A model generated the notes under the pieces. That model had not been told where the DNA came from. It saw nothing but the letters and a program-made list of their open reading frames with translations, and searched no databases. The position numbers and the translations under genes are program-made. Source: Gadus chalcogrammus (taxonomy: Eukaryota; Chordata; Actinopteri; Gadiformes; Gadidae). From it: DNA of 64,000 bases. Of this stretch, positions 1 through 11,619 are shown in pieces. The stretch's first letter is position 1. Every line of letters begins with the position of its first letter. The DNA lies in the NCBI RefSeq assembly GCF_026213295.1, contig NC_079413.1:19926378-19990377 (forward strand). The letters are read 5' to 3'.

Positions 1-217
1 TGCATATTGTATATAGTCCTCTGCAAACCTATGGTGGTATCAGGCCTTCAGTGTGCATATTGTATATAGTCCTCTGCAAACCTATGGTGGTATCAGACCT
101 TCACTGTGCATATTGTATGTAGTCCTCTGCAAAACTATGGTGGCATCAGGCCTTCAGTGTGCATATTGTACTGGATGTAGTCCTCTGCAAACCTATGGTG
201 GCATCATGCCTTAAGTG
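1..217. repeat. 53-bp minisatellite, four units
   Basis: Four head-to-tail copies start at 1, 54, 107 and 160. Each contains a TGCATATTGTA block, the phrase AGTCCTCTGCAAA and a GGTGGYATCA block. The first three are 53 bp with a few substitutions; the fourth carries a short insertion after its first block. The array may extend beyond the left edge of the window. No coding role is evident. Confidence 0.9.
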
Positions 218-357
218 TTTCTTGAACAACCACACACAAAAGTTTGCACATTTACATACATTTTGTGGACTTCATATTTCATTGTATATGTCTAAATGCA
301 TACTAATGCAAACTGTAGATATATTTATGAGTGAAGTTACCAACACAATGGCTTGGC

Positions 358-789
<432 letters not shown>

Positions 790-1268
790 GTGTTCTCTGC
801 CGATGCGGGGGCGTCCGACGCTGTTCAGGGAGCAGGGGAGGCGCCGAGTCCTCAACCCGAGTTCCCAGCGCTGAGGTTCCCACCGGTGGAGGATTTTCCC
901 CTCGAGCAGTCTCGAGACACTACCCTACGCTCAGCCTTCAACCAAGTGATAGCTATTGATGGTGCTCGGGTACAGCCAGACGCAGTGCTGACCTACCCAC
1001 ACCGGGGATTCGGGCGGAGGTGCACAGGTGGTGCGCCTCCTGTCCCCGAGTGTCAGTTGGTGATTCCCCGGCCGTCCTCAGGGCTCCCTTACGGCCCCTT
1101 CCCCTGGTGGAAGCCCTCTTCGACCGCATTGGCATGGACATTATCAGGCCATTAGAACATACCGCACAGGGGTATCGATTTTTGTTAGTCGACTCCTGAT
1201 CGACTACTCGCAACCCGATACCCGGAGCAATTCCTTTGCACAAGATCTCAGTGAGGAGTGTTGCGCAT
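790..1268 (+). pseudogene. Ty3/Gypsy-like pol fragment (region entering integrase)
   Basis: One frame (790-1155) reads a spacer rich in Pro and Glu and then FPLEQSRDTTLR, typical of the stretch just before the integrase zinc-binding region in vertebrate Gypsy polyproteins. Near 1050 it has the PECQLV zinc-binding remnant. A second frame then reads PLVEALFDRIGMDII and HTAQGYRFLLV, the start of an integrase catalytic core, and meets a stop near 1198. The switch of frame, the compressed zinc-binding region and the lack of RT or LTRs make this a dead internal fragment. It ends where the hAT element at 1269 begins. Family assignment is from motif recognition only. Confidence 0.6.
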
Positions 1269-1700
1269 AGGGTTGCCAACTTTCAGAAATTAAAATAAGG
1301 GACGCTCACCACGGGCCCGACTCCTGTGGGGCGGGGCGCCCGCAGCAGTTTTATTTTGTGCTGGTGTTTTTAGTAAAGGGTTGATCAAGAAAGGAATTAG
1401 TCATACTTAAAGCTTGAAATGCTTTATTATCACATAACATTCTCTTATAAAGTGCAGTCAATTAAATCTTGAATGAAATCTCTTTGTGTGGCGTGTGCAG
1501 CAATGAACTTTTAAAATATAAACTAAATAAACTGAGAACTTCATGTTACTTTTTAAGTGCATAACTATAGGGACTCTCTTTGAACATTTTTACAAAAAAA
1601 ACAGTACAAATAAACAACAAAAACACATATAAACTTATGTAAAAAAAGAAAGTGCAAAACATTACTCCTTCCCTCAACATTACTCCTCCCCTCAAAACTG

Positions 1701-3194
1701 TTACTTCTTTTTCCAGGTGTACTTCTTGTTACTCCTTGCAGCACTGAGTAACTCTTTGTCTTTCAAAGCGCTGTTGTAAAACTCTGAACAGGACTGCTCA
1801 AAGTTGAGAGTGATCAGCAGCTCACTTCTCATGAGCTCTGTGGAGCACCTATTCCTGCAGTCACTCCATTTGTTGGCCATTCTGGAGAAGATCCTTTCCA
1901 CACATCCAGTGGATGCTGGGATGCTCAGGATGTGTCTGGTGATAGACAGCATGTTTGGCAGGTCAGCTACTCGAAAGAGAGCCACCAACCTGGCAGCCAC
2001 ACCTTTGGACTTCCATTCATCTTCAGCATCTTCTTTGAGCCTCTTCAGAATGGGTTTTGCTGTGGAGCATTCATCATAAAGTTCATCCATGTTGACTTTA
2101 TGGATGACGTTGAGCTTGGTGGTCACCCTCTCAATGTCAGTAAAGGTCATGGTGCCATGGTGCAGAGAGAGAGGTTGCAGTGAGAACAACCAGTAGTCTT
2201 CCGAAAAGTTTAACCATTTCTCAACATATGAGAGTGCTGTGTTGAGGAACACAGTAAAATCTGCCCTTGCCATGTCAGCATGAAGTGGACGGAGACGCTG
2301 CAGCTTCAATTTAGTTAAGTAGCCATAGAACTGTGAATCTCGTCTCTGTGTGAGCTTTTGCTTGAAGTTTTCCATGATGGAATATAACTCAACACAGGTG
2401 GTTTCATCACTCTCCAGCTTCTTTACAACTTCCTCAAAGAGAGAGAGGATATTATTGCAGAAAAGAAGGTAAACCTCCACAATGTCTCCATCTTCCTCAG
2501 TTGAGTCCTCACTGAAATTTAACAATGCTCGAAGTTGTTTGGGACACTCCTCCCCCCAGGCTGATGAAGTACGATTTCAGTGCAATCCAGGTTTGCATTA
2601 GCCGGGTGATGGCTGGATTAAGGGAGAGACACCTGGTTGTGACATGTCGCAGAATTTCCTGGAACGCAACATCACAAAACCTACAAAACTCTTTGAGTGA
2701 TTCTCTTCGTTTGGCAGATGTGGAAAAGAAGGCATAGACCTTCAGCACAACATTTTCCACATCTACAGTGAGCTGGTCAAGAGCATGCTTCACTGTGTTG
2801 TGCACAATATGGGCATGGCAGTTTCCTTGCAGCAGATCTTTTTATTACTTCTTCCAGTTGGTGAAGACAGAGTCTTGAATTCCATAATTCACATTTGTGT
2901 TGTCTGCAGTGCACTAAATGCTGTCACATGATCCAACGATAAGCCAAATTTGTCAAGCGACTGCTCAATGAGAGCTACAATCCCAGCAGCGGACTCATCT
3001 GCATTTTCAATGAAATCCAACATTTTGTTGGTGACCCCGCATTCTGGACTGAAGTATTGAACAGCAAGGGGGAACATCTTCCTGTTGCCTTTATTTGATG
3101 CATCTGTCTGAATGGAAAATGGGAGGGGTTTATCTGATGTTAGGGCCTTGAGAACATCAGCCACTGCCTTTGGAGCAAGGACATCTTTAACCAC
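1701..3194 (-). pseudogene. hAT transposase, middle and C-terminal part (broken)
   Basis: Three minus-strand open pieces (3194-2889, 2805-2509, 2525-1701) read in order as parts of one hAT transposase. The 3' piece ends with the hAT C-terminal dimerisation region: a SIPASTGCVERIFS motif near 1900, then KWSDCRNR and a conserved helix. The middle pieces contain RESLKEF and TTRCLSLNP segments typical of the region between catalytic residues. Frames change between pieces, at about 2515 and 2810-2890, so no continuous protein can be made. The element can only have moved with transposase supplied in trans, and this copy no longer encodes it. Confidence 0.75.
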
Positions 3195-3822
3195 TGCCTC
3201 TGCCTTTGTTCTCCCTATACATTTTTTTTACAATTTTTGAATCCAGGAGAATCTTTTGATTCAGTTTATGTGCACAGTCAACACTGTTGTAGCTGAGGTT
3301 GTGTCTGACTGTGTGGTACACCTGTGTCACCTCAGCTGCGGTCATATTGAGAGGAAGAGTGGGATGACATATTGTTGATTAAATTGAACATTTGTCTGCT
3401 GCCTGTCTTATGAATTGAAAAGAAGTCAGGTCATCAAAACAGTTAAACCACACTAATAATATAATTGATGTAATGATCACTGAACACTGCATTCCTCAAA
3501 AATATAAAAATTGTGACACAGAATACACAGAAAGCTCTACAAACATTTTTAATCTAGGAAATGTATGTATATTAAAGAATAAAGGTTTTCTTTTAACAAA
3601 TGTATTTTTTTATTTATTAACTGTTAATCCATTAGTATGATTTGTTCTTTAAATGGCCATATATAATATTTATATACTTCTGTATATTAAATAAATGGTC
3701 GTTCATTCGACTTTTAAAACTCAACATCCTAAACAATCAATCAAACCACAACAGTTTACTAAAATAGGCTCTGCCCATGCACTGCGATGTTCTGGCAAAA
3801 GCACAACCAGATAGGAAATCAA

Positions 3823-4131
3823 TCACAACATAATGTCCCATACCGTATCAACCTCAGGAGATGATTGGGGTATGAAGAACTGTGACACTGACGCTTGGGT
3901 CTTCTGTGATCTTTCGTGTCTGCAGTGTTGCTCTCCTGTTGCATGCTGTCTGATGTCAGACAGCCCACCGTGCGCCACTGAAAACACTCGTCGACATATT
4001 TTACAACTTGCCTTGTAAACATCTCCATTGACGCTGTCCAGCCAAGGATGTGCGTCTTCCCACTCACGTCCGTACTTCTGCAAGCGTTTACGCTTTTGAG
4101 GACGTGGTGGAGTACCGGGTGTAGTGGGCAT
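3823..4131 (-). pseudogene. hAT transposase N-terminal zinc-finger exon
   Basis: From the ATG at 4131 the minus strand reads a basic, proline-rich start and then a BED-like finger: KYGREWEDAHPWL, ASCKICRRVFSV and a His-rich HATGEQH segment. This resembles the DNA-binding N-terminus of vertebrate hAT transposases. About 630 bp of non-coding sequence separate it from the next coding piece, so either an intron or decay lies between. It sits within the inverted-repeat ends of the same element. Confidence 0.65.
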
Positions 4132-4461
4132 TTTTAAAAGGCGCGGGTTTTGTGAGCAGCGCCGGTGTGTGGTGTCTGTCGCTAGGCAACCGCGACCACC
4201 ACACGCATGCGCAGACACACAGATGACCGGAGCGGGTCTTGCGTAGATCCCGCCGCGACAATTTTGCTGACCGTAGTATTCCCTGTGTTTTGTTTTGATC
4301 ATTATTGTTAGATTTAGTATTTGTGTGTGTGACAGACATGTGTATTGGACATTTATGGAAATACGGAACAAATTGCGTCCCGTATTGGTTCAATACGGGA
4401 CGCAACATTTAATTGCCAAATAAGGGACGATTCCGTATTTTACGGGACGGTTGGCAACCCT

Positions 4462-4520
4462 AACGCACACACACGCACACACACACGCACACACACACAC
4501 TCACACACACACACCCCTAC
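4462..4520. repeat. interrupted CA/CG microsatellite
   Basis: ACGCACACACACGCAC-type short tract directly abutting the right end of the hAT element. Confidence 0.8.
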
Positions 4521-4633
4521 CGACTTATCCAGGCCCATGCAGTTATAAAATGCAATCAATCATGTCAGAACATAGACATTTTCTATAAATAGCCTACCAA
4601 CGTTTGCAGTGAAAAAAAACTGACACACATTTC

Positions 4634-4858
4634 ATGCTCAGGGATATGAAGCTCCACAACTTCAGGAAATCGGTTGCTAAGCAGTTCGTTTCAGATGCTT
4701 CAGTAAGATCGAAATACATCAGAGGAGTGACGAGTCACACAGGAGAGAACCCGGTCAGGTGCATGGTGTTTGGAAAGAGATACACAGAAAGGGCGTATCT
4801 CCAGCGCACACAGACTTGGGAGAAGCGGGCAAGCGCAGCGACTCGGCAAAAAAAATAA
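4634..4858 (+). pseudogene. degenerate C2H2 zinc-finger remnant
   Basis: The plus frame includes a SHTGENPVRC linker, then GKRYTERAYLQRTQT. This matches the linker and finger layout of C2H2 zinc-finger proteins, but the second zinc-binding Cys and the final His residues are lost. Only one finger is recognisable, and the frame ends in an A-rich run. It may be a processed or captured zinc-finger piece. Confidence 0.5.
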
Positions 4859-4867
4859 AAAAAATAA

Positions 4868-4975
4868 CGTGCGGGCCGCACTAACACTTAACTTTGATAT
4901 CAATTAGGGGGCCACAAAATATCGTCCCGCGGGCCGCAATTGCCCCGCGGGCCGCGAGTTTGAGACCCCTGCCTT
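4868..4975. mobile_element. GC-rich TE terminus (GGGCCGC repeats)
   Basis: Three GCGGGCCGC blocks surround CACAAAATATCGTCC and end in GAGTTTGAGACCCCTGCC. Read on the other strand this starts CAGGGGTCTCAAACTCGC, a very common terminus of hAT-type interspersed repeats in vertebrate genomes. No partner end was identified. Confidence 0.5.
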
Positions 4976-4976
4976 A

Positions 4977-5470
4977 GAGACTGCTCATACCAATTTTCAT
5001 GCTTGTGTCACTAACTAAACAATTATATCGCTCAACTGCTCCATTTAGTTGGTGGCAATCTTGAGAAAATGGCCGCCATCTTGAAATTTCAAGTGGCTGT
5101 GGGCGGTTTCTTGTCAAATTAACCTTTGAGACGGCTCATGGCAATTTTCATGTTTGTATCACCAACTAAATTATTTCTTAAGCCAAAGTGCTCCACTAAG
5201 GTGGTGGCCATCTTGAAAAATGGCCGCCCTCTTGAAATTTCAAGTAGCCTGCGGGTGACTTATTGTCAAATTACCCACAGAGACTGTTCATGTCATTTTT
5301 TATGCTTGCATCACCAAATAAACCATTATATCACTGAACTAAGGTGACGGCCATCTTGAAAAATGGCCGCCATCTTGAAATTTCAAATGGCTCGGACAAT
5401 TTTCTTGTCAAGTGACCCATGGAGATTGCTCATGCCAATTTTCACGTTTGTATTATAAACTGAACGATTC
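4977..5470. repeat. ~150-bp tandem repeat, about 3.4 units
   Basis: Units begin at about 4977, 5128, 5280 and 5422 with GAGACTGCTCAT or variants. Each carries CAATTTTCATG, a CTCCACTAAGGTGGTGG-like block, then AATGGCCGCC and CTTGAAATTTCAA. The last unit is partial. GGCCGCCATCTTG recurs, as in many fish repeats (compare 40970 and 54360). Confidence 0.85.
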
Positions 5471-5810
5471 TGCCAAAAATAAGCACTTAGCCGCTCCACT
5501 AGTAGGCCCATCTAATAAATCTCTGTCTAATCAATACTTCATTTTGTTTATGTCAGTTGAATTTTGTTACAAGTTGAATGCAAATGAGCACTGTTAGCGT
5601 TGCAAAAGGCACAAGCTCTTACTTGACAGTTTTCAGTCTGTGTTCTTAGTTTTATGGCACATAATGATGGCATTTTGGCTTAAAAAGCCAAACATATATT
5701 TTTTTGTCTAGACCAATTGAATGGAAAATGTACAATTTCCTAATACTAGACGCACTTCTGATCAGATATTAAAGAGATGCAATACAAACAAACACATTTG
5801 TACTTATTTT
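5471..5810. other. no gene seen
   Basis: AT-rich sequence without recognisable coding or repeat structure. Confidence 0.4.
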
Positions 5811-5908
5811 CTCACCCAATGAGAATCGATAAGAGAATCGATAAGGAATCGGATCGATAAGCAGAATCGGAATCGGAATCGTGAAATTCTTATCAATTCC
5901 CATCCCTT
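5811..5908. mobile_element. hAT-like terminus rich in ATCGATAAG
   Basis: Repeats of GAATCGATAAG and GGAATCG followed by CTTATCAATTCCCATCCCTTA. The complement begins with GGGATGGGAATTGATAAG, a familiar hAT-type end. Only one end is recognised here. Confidence 0.45.
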
Positions 5909-5937
5909 ATTAGTACTATTGTACTTTGGTTTATTAT

Positions 5938-6150
5938 TTTTACACTGCCCGGCCAAAAGAAAGTCGCCACCTGAGCAAAAGGTATTGGGCCATTACTGCA
6001 TGGAACATTATCTTTCAGCTGGCAACAACTTATTTAAACCCAACTGATGCAATGAGTATCTTCTCATTCCTTAAACAACCATTTTGTATTCATGTCTTTC
6101 AGTTGCTTCTCGGCAGTGTGACCGCAAACTCACACAGCAGGCCTTAAGCG
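5938..6150 (+). mobile_element. Tc1/mariner-like terminal fragment
   Basis: After a TA dinucleotide the sequence reads CACTGCCCGGCCAAAAGA and then AAGTCGCCACCTG, with CAGCTGGCAACAA downstream. This is a terminus I recognise from Tc1/mariner-type repeats in fish. No transposase or second end is seen. Confidence 0.5.
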
Positions 6151-6571
6151 ACATTGTTAAAATTGGCTACGTTACGCCCCTTGGCGTGCAGGAGGCATCA
6201 AGAGTAAGTAGATGTAGGTGAATTTGATATTCCTAATATTCCTAAATAGCTGTTGCATAAGTTGCTCTGCAAAGTGTTTCATCGTGAGTGCTGACATGTT
6301 GTCTCTGCTTCTCTCCCACAGTGTCCTCTTCATATGGGCTATGGCCCTTGTTGGTCCTGGTTGCAGCCTTTTGTTTTTGATGAGCGTAATGGAGAGTTCT
6401 TAAAAACAAGCTTAAAATATTGGGCCACATCCTATTCTGTGTCTCTTGTTGCACTGTCCTCTTTGCTCTCCATCTTAAGGGTGTTTCATCCCACCCTTCC
6501 CAAAGATGCAAGAACCTTACTTGGAACACAAGCAAGTGTGCCTACCACTAAAATAGAAGGGGGAGTATACT

Positions 6572-7735
6572 CAGGCCCGGATTAAGCAGTCACAGGACCC
6601 TGGGCACAAATGTTGGATGCCCCCCCCCGAAAAAAAAAAACAGTGCTGTGGCAGGTGTTTTTTATTATTAATGATTAGGCCTATTGTAGCCTATGTAACA
6701 ACAGAACAGAAATGTTTCTATTGCATATTATCAACAAAGCATTATATGCTAAAACAAGACAAAGAAACATTTAACAAAAGCTAAATGATATGCTACCATC
6801 AAAAATACTTTAATTATTTGTTTATTCGATTTGTTTATTCAGTTTATACTAGCCTAGCCCTATCAACTTATGAATTGCTGAATGAACATATGAACATAGA
6901 GTTTTTTAATGTGACTGGCATCATCCCTTGGTCTCCTTTCTTCACTCAGGATCCCCTATCACGGTCTGGTTGTCTGTCTTTCTGATTTCCCCACTTCTGT
7001 CCTCCCTTTCATCTTGATCCTTAAACTAGTACTCCTCTCCGCCAGGGTATGTCTATATAATGAATGGCAATACATTACACTCAGAAGTTAGTAAACAATA
7101 GAGAAATAAAAAGAGAAATAATATATATATGTTTATGTCTCCCTCCCAGACGCACCTGTTAGAAAAACTTCTTACGGGCTCTCCTATTAGCAATGTCAGT
7201 GATAACTTCATCGAATTCCAGGCTCCTGAGTAGCTCCGTCTCGATGGCCATGAGTGACAGCGCGCTGAGGCGCTGTTGCGTCTGTGTCGTTCTAAGCTCA
7301 TTTTTAATTCTGGCCAGATGTGAAAATGATCGTTCCCCTTCACAATTTTTTTGTAAAGGGGTTTGTGTTTGACCCTGTTTTAAGATCATCTTCAAAAGCT
7401 TTTGAGGAGACTTATCCTGTTCGTTTTGTATGAAGCTTCTGAACTGGATTATTTCATTGGCCAAGTCGACATCTAAATCAGATGGGTATGACATGCAGAG
7501 CACTTCTGCCTGTTCACGGATACTGGTCAAATTGTCAGTTTCCATAAAGAGTAAACGTTTCTAATTGAAACCGAGGCAACCGGCGTGCGCTGATATTGAC
7601 TCATTCGCAACTTAAAGGGGCCCGCCCGAAAAAAAAATAAAAAAAAATAATAATAATTCGGACGAGTCTTGGGCCCTCTGGCTGGGCGGGGCCCTGGGCA
7701 CGTGCCCATAAAACCCATTGGTTAATCCGGCCCTG
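6572..7735 (-). mobile_element. hAT element, internally deleted, with 8-bp target duplication
   Basis: The ends are CAGGCCCGGATTAA at 6572 and TTAATCCGGCCCTG ending at 7735. The direct repeat agtatact sits at 6564-6571 and 7736-7743. This gives exact boundaries and the 8-bp duplication expected for hAT. The only coding content is a transposase C-terminal fragment on the minus strand. Most of the transposase is missing, so the copy is non-autonomous. Confidence 0.9.
7159..7545 (-). pseudogene. hAT transposase C-terminal fragment
   Basis: The 128-residue open frame contains CEGERSFSHLARIKNELR followed by QRLSALSLMAIE. This is the conserved C-terminal dimerisation segment of hAT transposases of the zinc-finger MYM/BED type. 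The catalytic and DNA-binding parts are absent. The frame lies wholly inside the hAT with matching ends, which supports the assignment. Confidence 0.75.
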
Positions 7736-7930
7736 AGTATACTGGGAGTACTTTCACGGTTGCAATGTTTGAGTTTACCGACAACTCTGACTACTCTTGC
7801 ATTACAATTCAATATGGATGGTCTACCTTTATTCAAAAGTTCAAAGCTTCAGTTCTGGCCCATACTTGGTCGTCTGAAATGTGATTACACTAATTCGCCT
7901 TTTCTTGTTGGTATCTTTTTGTGGTGAAGG

Positions 7931-8171
7931 CAAGCCAAAGATTCTTTCAGTACCTCGAACAATTTGATTAGCCTTTTTTTTTTTTTTTGCTAATAAATGT
8001 TTTTATCCATAGAAACTAAATGAATCCAAAATGTGTCTGTTGTTATTATACAGTTAGTCCTATTGTTGGCGGCATAGTCTTACTGCTAAATAGAGTGTAT
8101 TTCAACGGAGGTTGATGTTGATTGTTCTGCAAGCTAAAATGGCCATCACTCATTGTAATACTTATATATAT
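7931..8171. other. no gene seen
   Basis: AT-rich sequence with a T run near 7977, between the interrupted TE gene and the 3' tail of the Rex1-like LINE. Confidence 0.4.
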
Positions 8172-8190
8172 ATTGGATTGGATTGGATTC

Positions 8191-8532
8191 AGTTTATTGT
8201 CATTGTGCAGACACTGCAGAGTACAACGAAATGAGGTTTTGTGACCAACCGGAAGTGCAAAGGAGCAGTAAAGTGCAGTTTGTACATGAATTATCAGAGA
8301 ATTATCGGAGCAGCATAGTTACAATAAGTGCAGTAAATATAAATAAATATAAATATAGTAATATAAATATTCAAGTAGAGGGATAATTGTTCAGTCAACT
8401 AGCATGGATATAAATAGAAATAGAAATAAAAATAGAGTACTATGGGTGTTGATACAGGGGATATGTAAATTCAAGTAGAGGGATAATTGTTCAGTCAACT
8501 AGCATGGATTAGTGCAATGAATGGCCGCGGGG
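8191..8532 (-). other. 3' UTR of the Rex1-like LINE with internal repeat and G run
   Basis: The 37-bp phrase beginning TCAAGTAGAGGGATAAT occurs twice (about 8371 and 8472), with AAATA-rich sequence between the copies. A run of about 22 G lies at 8529-8550 at the boundary with coding sequence and probably alters the original ORF end. Confidence 0.55.
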
Positions 8533-9113
8533 GGGGGGGGGGGGGGGGGGTAGAGTTTAGGAGGGTGACAGCCGCAGGGAAAAAGCTTCCCCTAAACCTG
8601 CTAGTCCGGGTCCGGAGAGACCTGTAGCGCCTCCCAGAGGGGAGGAGGATGAACAGTCTGTGGTTGGGGTGAGAACAGTCCTTGCAGATGCCACGCGCCT
8701 TTCGCAGGCATCGCTTGTGCTGGACAGCCTCGATGGATGGGAGTGAGGAACCGATGATGCGTTGCGCAGTTTTCACCACCCTCTGCAGGGCTTTCCGGTC
8801 AGAGACAGAGCAGTTGCCATACCATACTGTGACACAGTTGGTAAGGATGCTCTCAATGATGCTGCGGTAGAAGTTCACCAGGATCTGAGGAGACAGATGG
8901 GCCTTTTTTAATTTCCTCAAGAAGAAGAGACGCTGGTGAGCCTTCTTGATCAGCTTAGAGGTGTTGAGGGTCCAAGAGAGGTCCTCTGAGATGTGGACAC
9001 CTAGGAACCTATAGCTGGTGACGCGCTCAACCTCCGTCCCGTTGATACGGATGGGGGTGTGTGTGCCACCTCTAGACTTCCTGAAGTCAACGATGAGCTC
9101 TTTCGTCTTCTTA
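8533..9113 (-). pseudogene. LINE ORF2, C-terminal part after the RT
   Basis: From 9113 downward the strand reads KKTKELIVDFRKS, FLGVHISEDLSWT, AHQRLFFLRKLKK, and NCVTVWYGNCSVSDRKALQRV. This is the thumb and C-terminal region of CR1/Rex1-type ORF2 proteins, ending with the FPAAVTLLNS tail. It joins the RT core at 9810 once the inserted element 9114-9809 is set aside. The end of the ORF runs into the G/C homopolymer. Confidence 0.75.
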
Positions 9114-9809
9114 GGCCGTTTCTCAATTCCTAGCACGCGTACTACGGACTCGATGACTTGCAAGCACGTACTAGGCAAGTCCGTACTTCAAGCACAGACT
9201 TGCGAGCACGCGAGTACGTACCTGCAATTGGAACAGCAGCGGACTCGATGACGTCACCACCTCTGCTCGTCCGTTAACTGTGCTACGGCTTCATTTAGGC
9301 ATATACTACTGAACAATATAAACAAATGATATAAAACAAAATCCCAGCCTCTTTCATTTTCAAATAGTATGTAAATATTCTGAATGAATAAAAATTGAAA
9401 AGATATGGGTGTCCTGTCATGTTTATAAGCTATACACACACACGACTTTATGTATACATATTTATATATTATCTTATATTATTATTAGTATATTATATAA
9501 ATATATATATAAGTTAAGAGTAACTTAAGCTACAGTTGTGCATCTTCTCCATATTGTCCGCCATCGTACTGCTGCGAGTGCGAAATGCATCCTGGGATTT
9601 ATAGCGATTGCAAGCACACACGAGCCACCTCCGATGCATGCTCGGTGAAACGGCGATATCGAGCACGCATCAAGAACACTTCCGGGTTTTACGACAGTAC
9701 TCGCTTGATGCGTGCTTCGAATTGGAACAGTGCTCGGGCAACGACTGATGACATTTCACGAGTCCACGAGCACACGAGCACGCACAAGTACGCGAATTGA
9801 GAAACGGCT
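9114..9809. mobile_element. Harbinger-like non-autonomous element with TTA duplication
   Basis: The ends are GGCCGTTTCTCAATTC at 9114 and GAATTGAGAAACGGCT ending at 9809, flanked by TTA at 9111-9113 and 9810-9812. A 3-bp TTA duplication suits PIF/Harbinger. Subterminal regions are full of short GAGCACG, AGTACG and GCACGCA motifs in both directions; the middle is AT-rich. No transposase is present. The insertion splits the LINE just upstream of the KKTKELIVDFRK segment. Confidence 0.8.
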
Positions 9810-11619
9810 TTAGTGTTGAGAGCCAGGTTGTTGTTGGCGCACCATGCAGTTAGGTGTTGGACCTCCTCCCTATAGGCCGTCTCATCGTTGTTGCTGATGA
9901 GACCAATCACCGTAGTGTCGTCTGCAAACTTGACAATCGTATTGGAACCATGTATAGTTGTGCAGTCGTAGGTGAAGAGGGAGTAGAGGAGGGGGCTCAG
10001 CACACAGCCCTGTGGAACACCAGTGTTCAGGGTGAGGGTTGAGGAAGTGTGTTCATCCAACCTGACAGACTGAGGTCTGTTGGTTAGGAAGTCCTGTATC
10101 CAGGTGCAGAGGGAGGTGTTGATGCCCAGCTCAGTAAGCTTGGTGATCAGTTTGGAGGGGATGATGGTGTTGAACGCTGAGCTGAAGTCAATAAACAGCA
10201 TTCTGACATAGGTGTTGCTGTTGTCAAGGTGGGAGAGGGCGGAGTGGAGTGCCGTGGTGATGGCATCCTCTGTGCTCCTGTTCTGGCGGTAGGCGAATTG
10301 GAAAGGGTCCAGTGTGGGTGGCAGGCAGGTTTTGAGGTGAGCCAGGACTAGCCTCTCGAAGCACTTTGAGATGATGGGGGTAAGTGCAACTGGGCGGAAG
10401 TCATTCAGGCTTGCTGCAGTGGAGTGTTTTGGCACCGGCACGATGGAGGAGGTTTTGAGGCAAACGGGGACAACTGCTTGGGCTAGTGACAGGTTGAAAA
10501 TGTCAGTCCAGACCTCAGTCAGCTGCACAGCACAGGCCCTGAGAACCCGTCCGGGGATACCATCAGGCCCAGCAGCCTTCCGTGCATTAGTCCTGCTCAG
10601 TGCTGCACACACGTCAATGGGGGGGAGAGTGAGGGGCTGGTGGTCTGCAGGGAGCACAGCCTTGATGGCCACCTCCCTGTTTTCCCTATCAAAGCGTCCA
10701 TAAAAGTGGTTAAGCGCATCAGGAAAGGTGGCGTCACTGGATGGGGGGGAGATGTTGGCCGGTTTGTAATCCGTAATGGCCTGGATGCCCTGCCACATGC
10801 GTCGGGTGTTCGAGTTGCTCTTAAAGTGGTCCTCGATCCTCAGCTTGTAGCAGTGCCTGGCCGCTTTGATGCCCCTCTTCAGGTTAGCCCTGGATGAGCT
10901 ATAGGCCCGAGCATCACCTGAACTGAAGGCGATGTCGCGTGCCTTCAATAGGAGTCGGACCTCTCTGTTCATCCAAGGCTTCTGGTTCGGGAATATGGTA
11001 ATCCGTTTGAGGGTGGTGACACTGTTGATTTCAGAGTTCATACGTTTCAGAACAGAGGATGCGTATATATCAATATCCGTGTTGGAGTCGATGGTGGCCT
11101 GAGTGGCAAAATCCCTCCAGACAGTGCTACCAAACCGCTGCTGAAGTGCAGAGTCTGCTCCCTCTGGCCAAACCTTGACTGTCCTCACTGTGGGTTTCAC
11201 CCGTCTGATGAGTGGGGAGTACTTAGGCAGTAGGAACAAAGAGAGGTGGTCAGATTGACCAAGGTGGGGGAGGGGGACGGCTTTGTAAGCATCAGCTATG
11301 TTTGTGTATACATGGTCTAATGTCTTGTCTCCTCTAGTGGGGCAGGAGACATGTTGGCGGAATTTGGGGAGTACAGACTTAAGGTTGGAGTGGTTGAAGT
11401 CACCCGCAACAATAAAGGCTGCCTCGGGGGTCAGAGTCTGTTGTTTACTGATTGCATTGGGCAGTTCTTTCATTGCAAATGCAGCATTAGCGTCCGGGGG
11501 AATGTAGGCTGCAGTCACAATGGTGGATGTAAACTCTCTGGGCAGATAGAAAGGTCTACATTTCAGCATTAGATATTCTATGTTATCCGAGCAGTGACTT
11601 TCGATGGTGGAGCAGACAA
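9810..11619 (-). pseudogene. LINE ORF2: endonuclease end and reverse transcriptase
   Basis: Read from 11619 down, it begins inside the apurinic-type endonuclease: TAAYIPPDANAA, VAGDFNHSNLK, the GDKTLDHVYTN segment and the SDHLSL catalytic end. A linker follows, then the RT palm: RKAAGPDGIPGRVL, LNDFRPVALTPIISK, FSSAFNTIIPS, TGVPQGCVLSPLLYS and the FADDTT active site. The frame is open across this whole stretch, so decay is light. The element is broken by insertion rather than by point mutation. Confidence 0.85.

Larger units (their letters stand above)
1269..4461 (-). mobile_element. hAT DNA transposon, 3.2 kb, inactive
   Basis: The ends are inverted repeats: AGGGTTGCCAAC at 1269 and its complement GTTGGCAACCCT ending at 4461. 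Both ends continue into related sequence containing AAGGGACG or CGTCCCTT. Between them lies a decayed minus-strand hAT transposase in several pieces. No clean 8-bp target duplication is visible, possibly because the right flank is a CA-rich tract that has drifted. The interval 3195-3822 is AT-rich with no recognised coding and may be an intron or decayed sequence. Confidence 0.8.
6470..7927 (+). pseudogene. TE-type gene of unassigned superfamily, split by a hAT insertion
   Basis: Two plus-strand pieces flank the hAT at 6572-7735. The upstream piece (about 6475-6571) includes HPTLPKDARTLLGT. The downstream piece (about 7744-7927) includes FNMDGLPLFKSSKLQFWPIL and ends at a stop near 7925. I recognise this pairing as part of a high-copy ORF found in many animal genomes, which suggests a mobile-element protein, but I cannot name its superfamily. 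The hAT target duplication agtatact lies exactly between the two pieces, so the gene was probably interrupted by insertion. Upstream parts at 6150-6470 are not recognisable. Confidence 0.45.

Noticed and set aside
1..217. CRISPR-like regular repeats
   Set aside because: Contiguous 53-bp units without unique spacers; an ordinary minisatellite. The same applies to 4977-5470 and 30833-31110.
1261..4470. 8-bp target duplication for the first hAT element
   Set aside because: Flanks (ttgcgcat and aacgcaca) share only a partial match, so I did not claim it.
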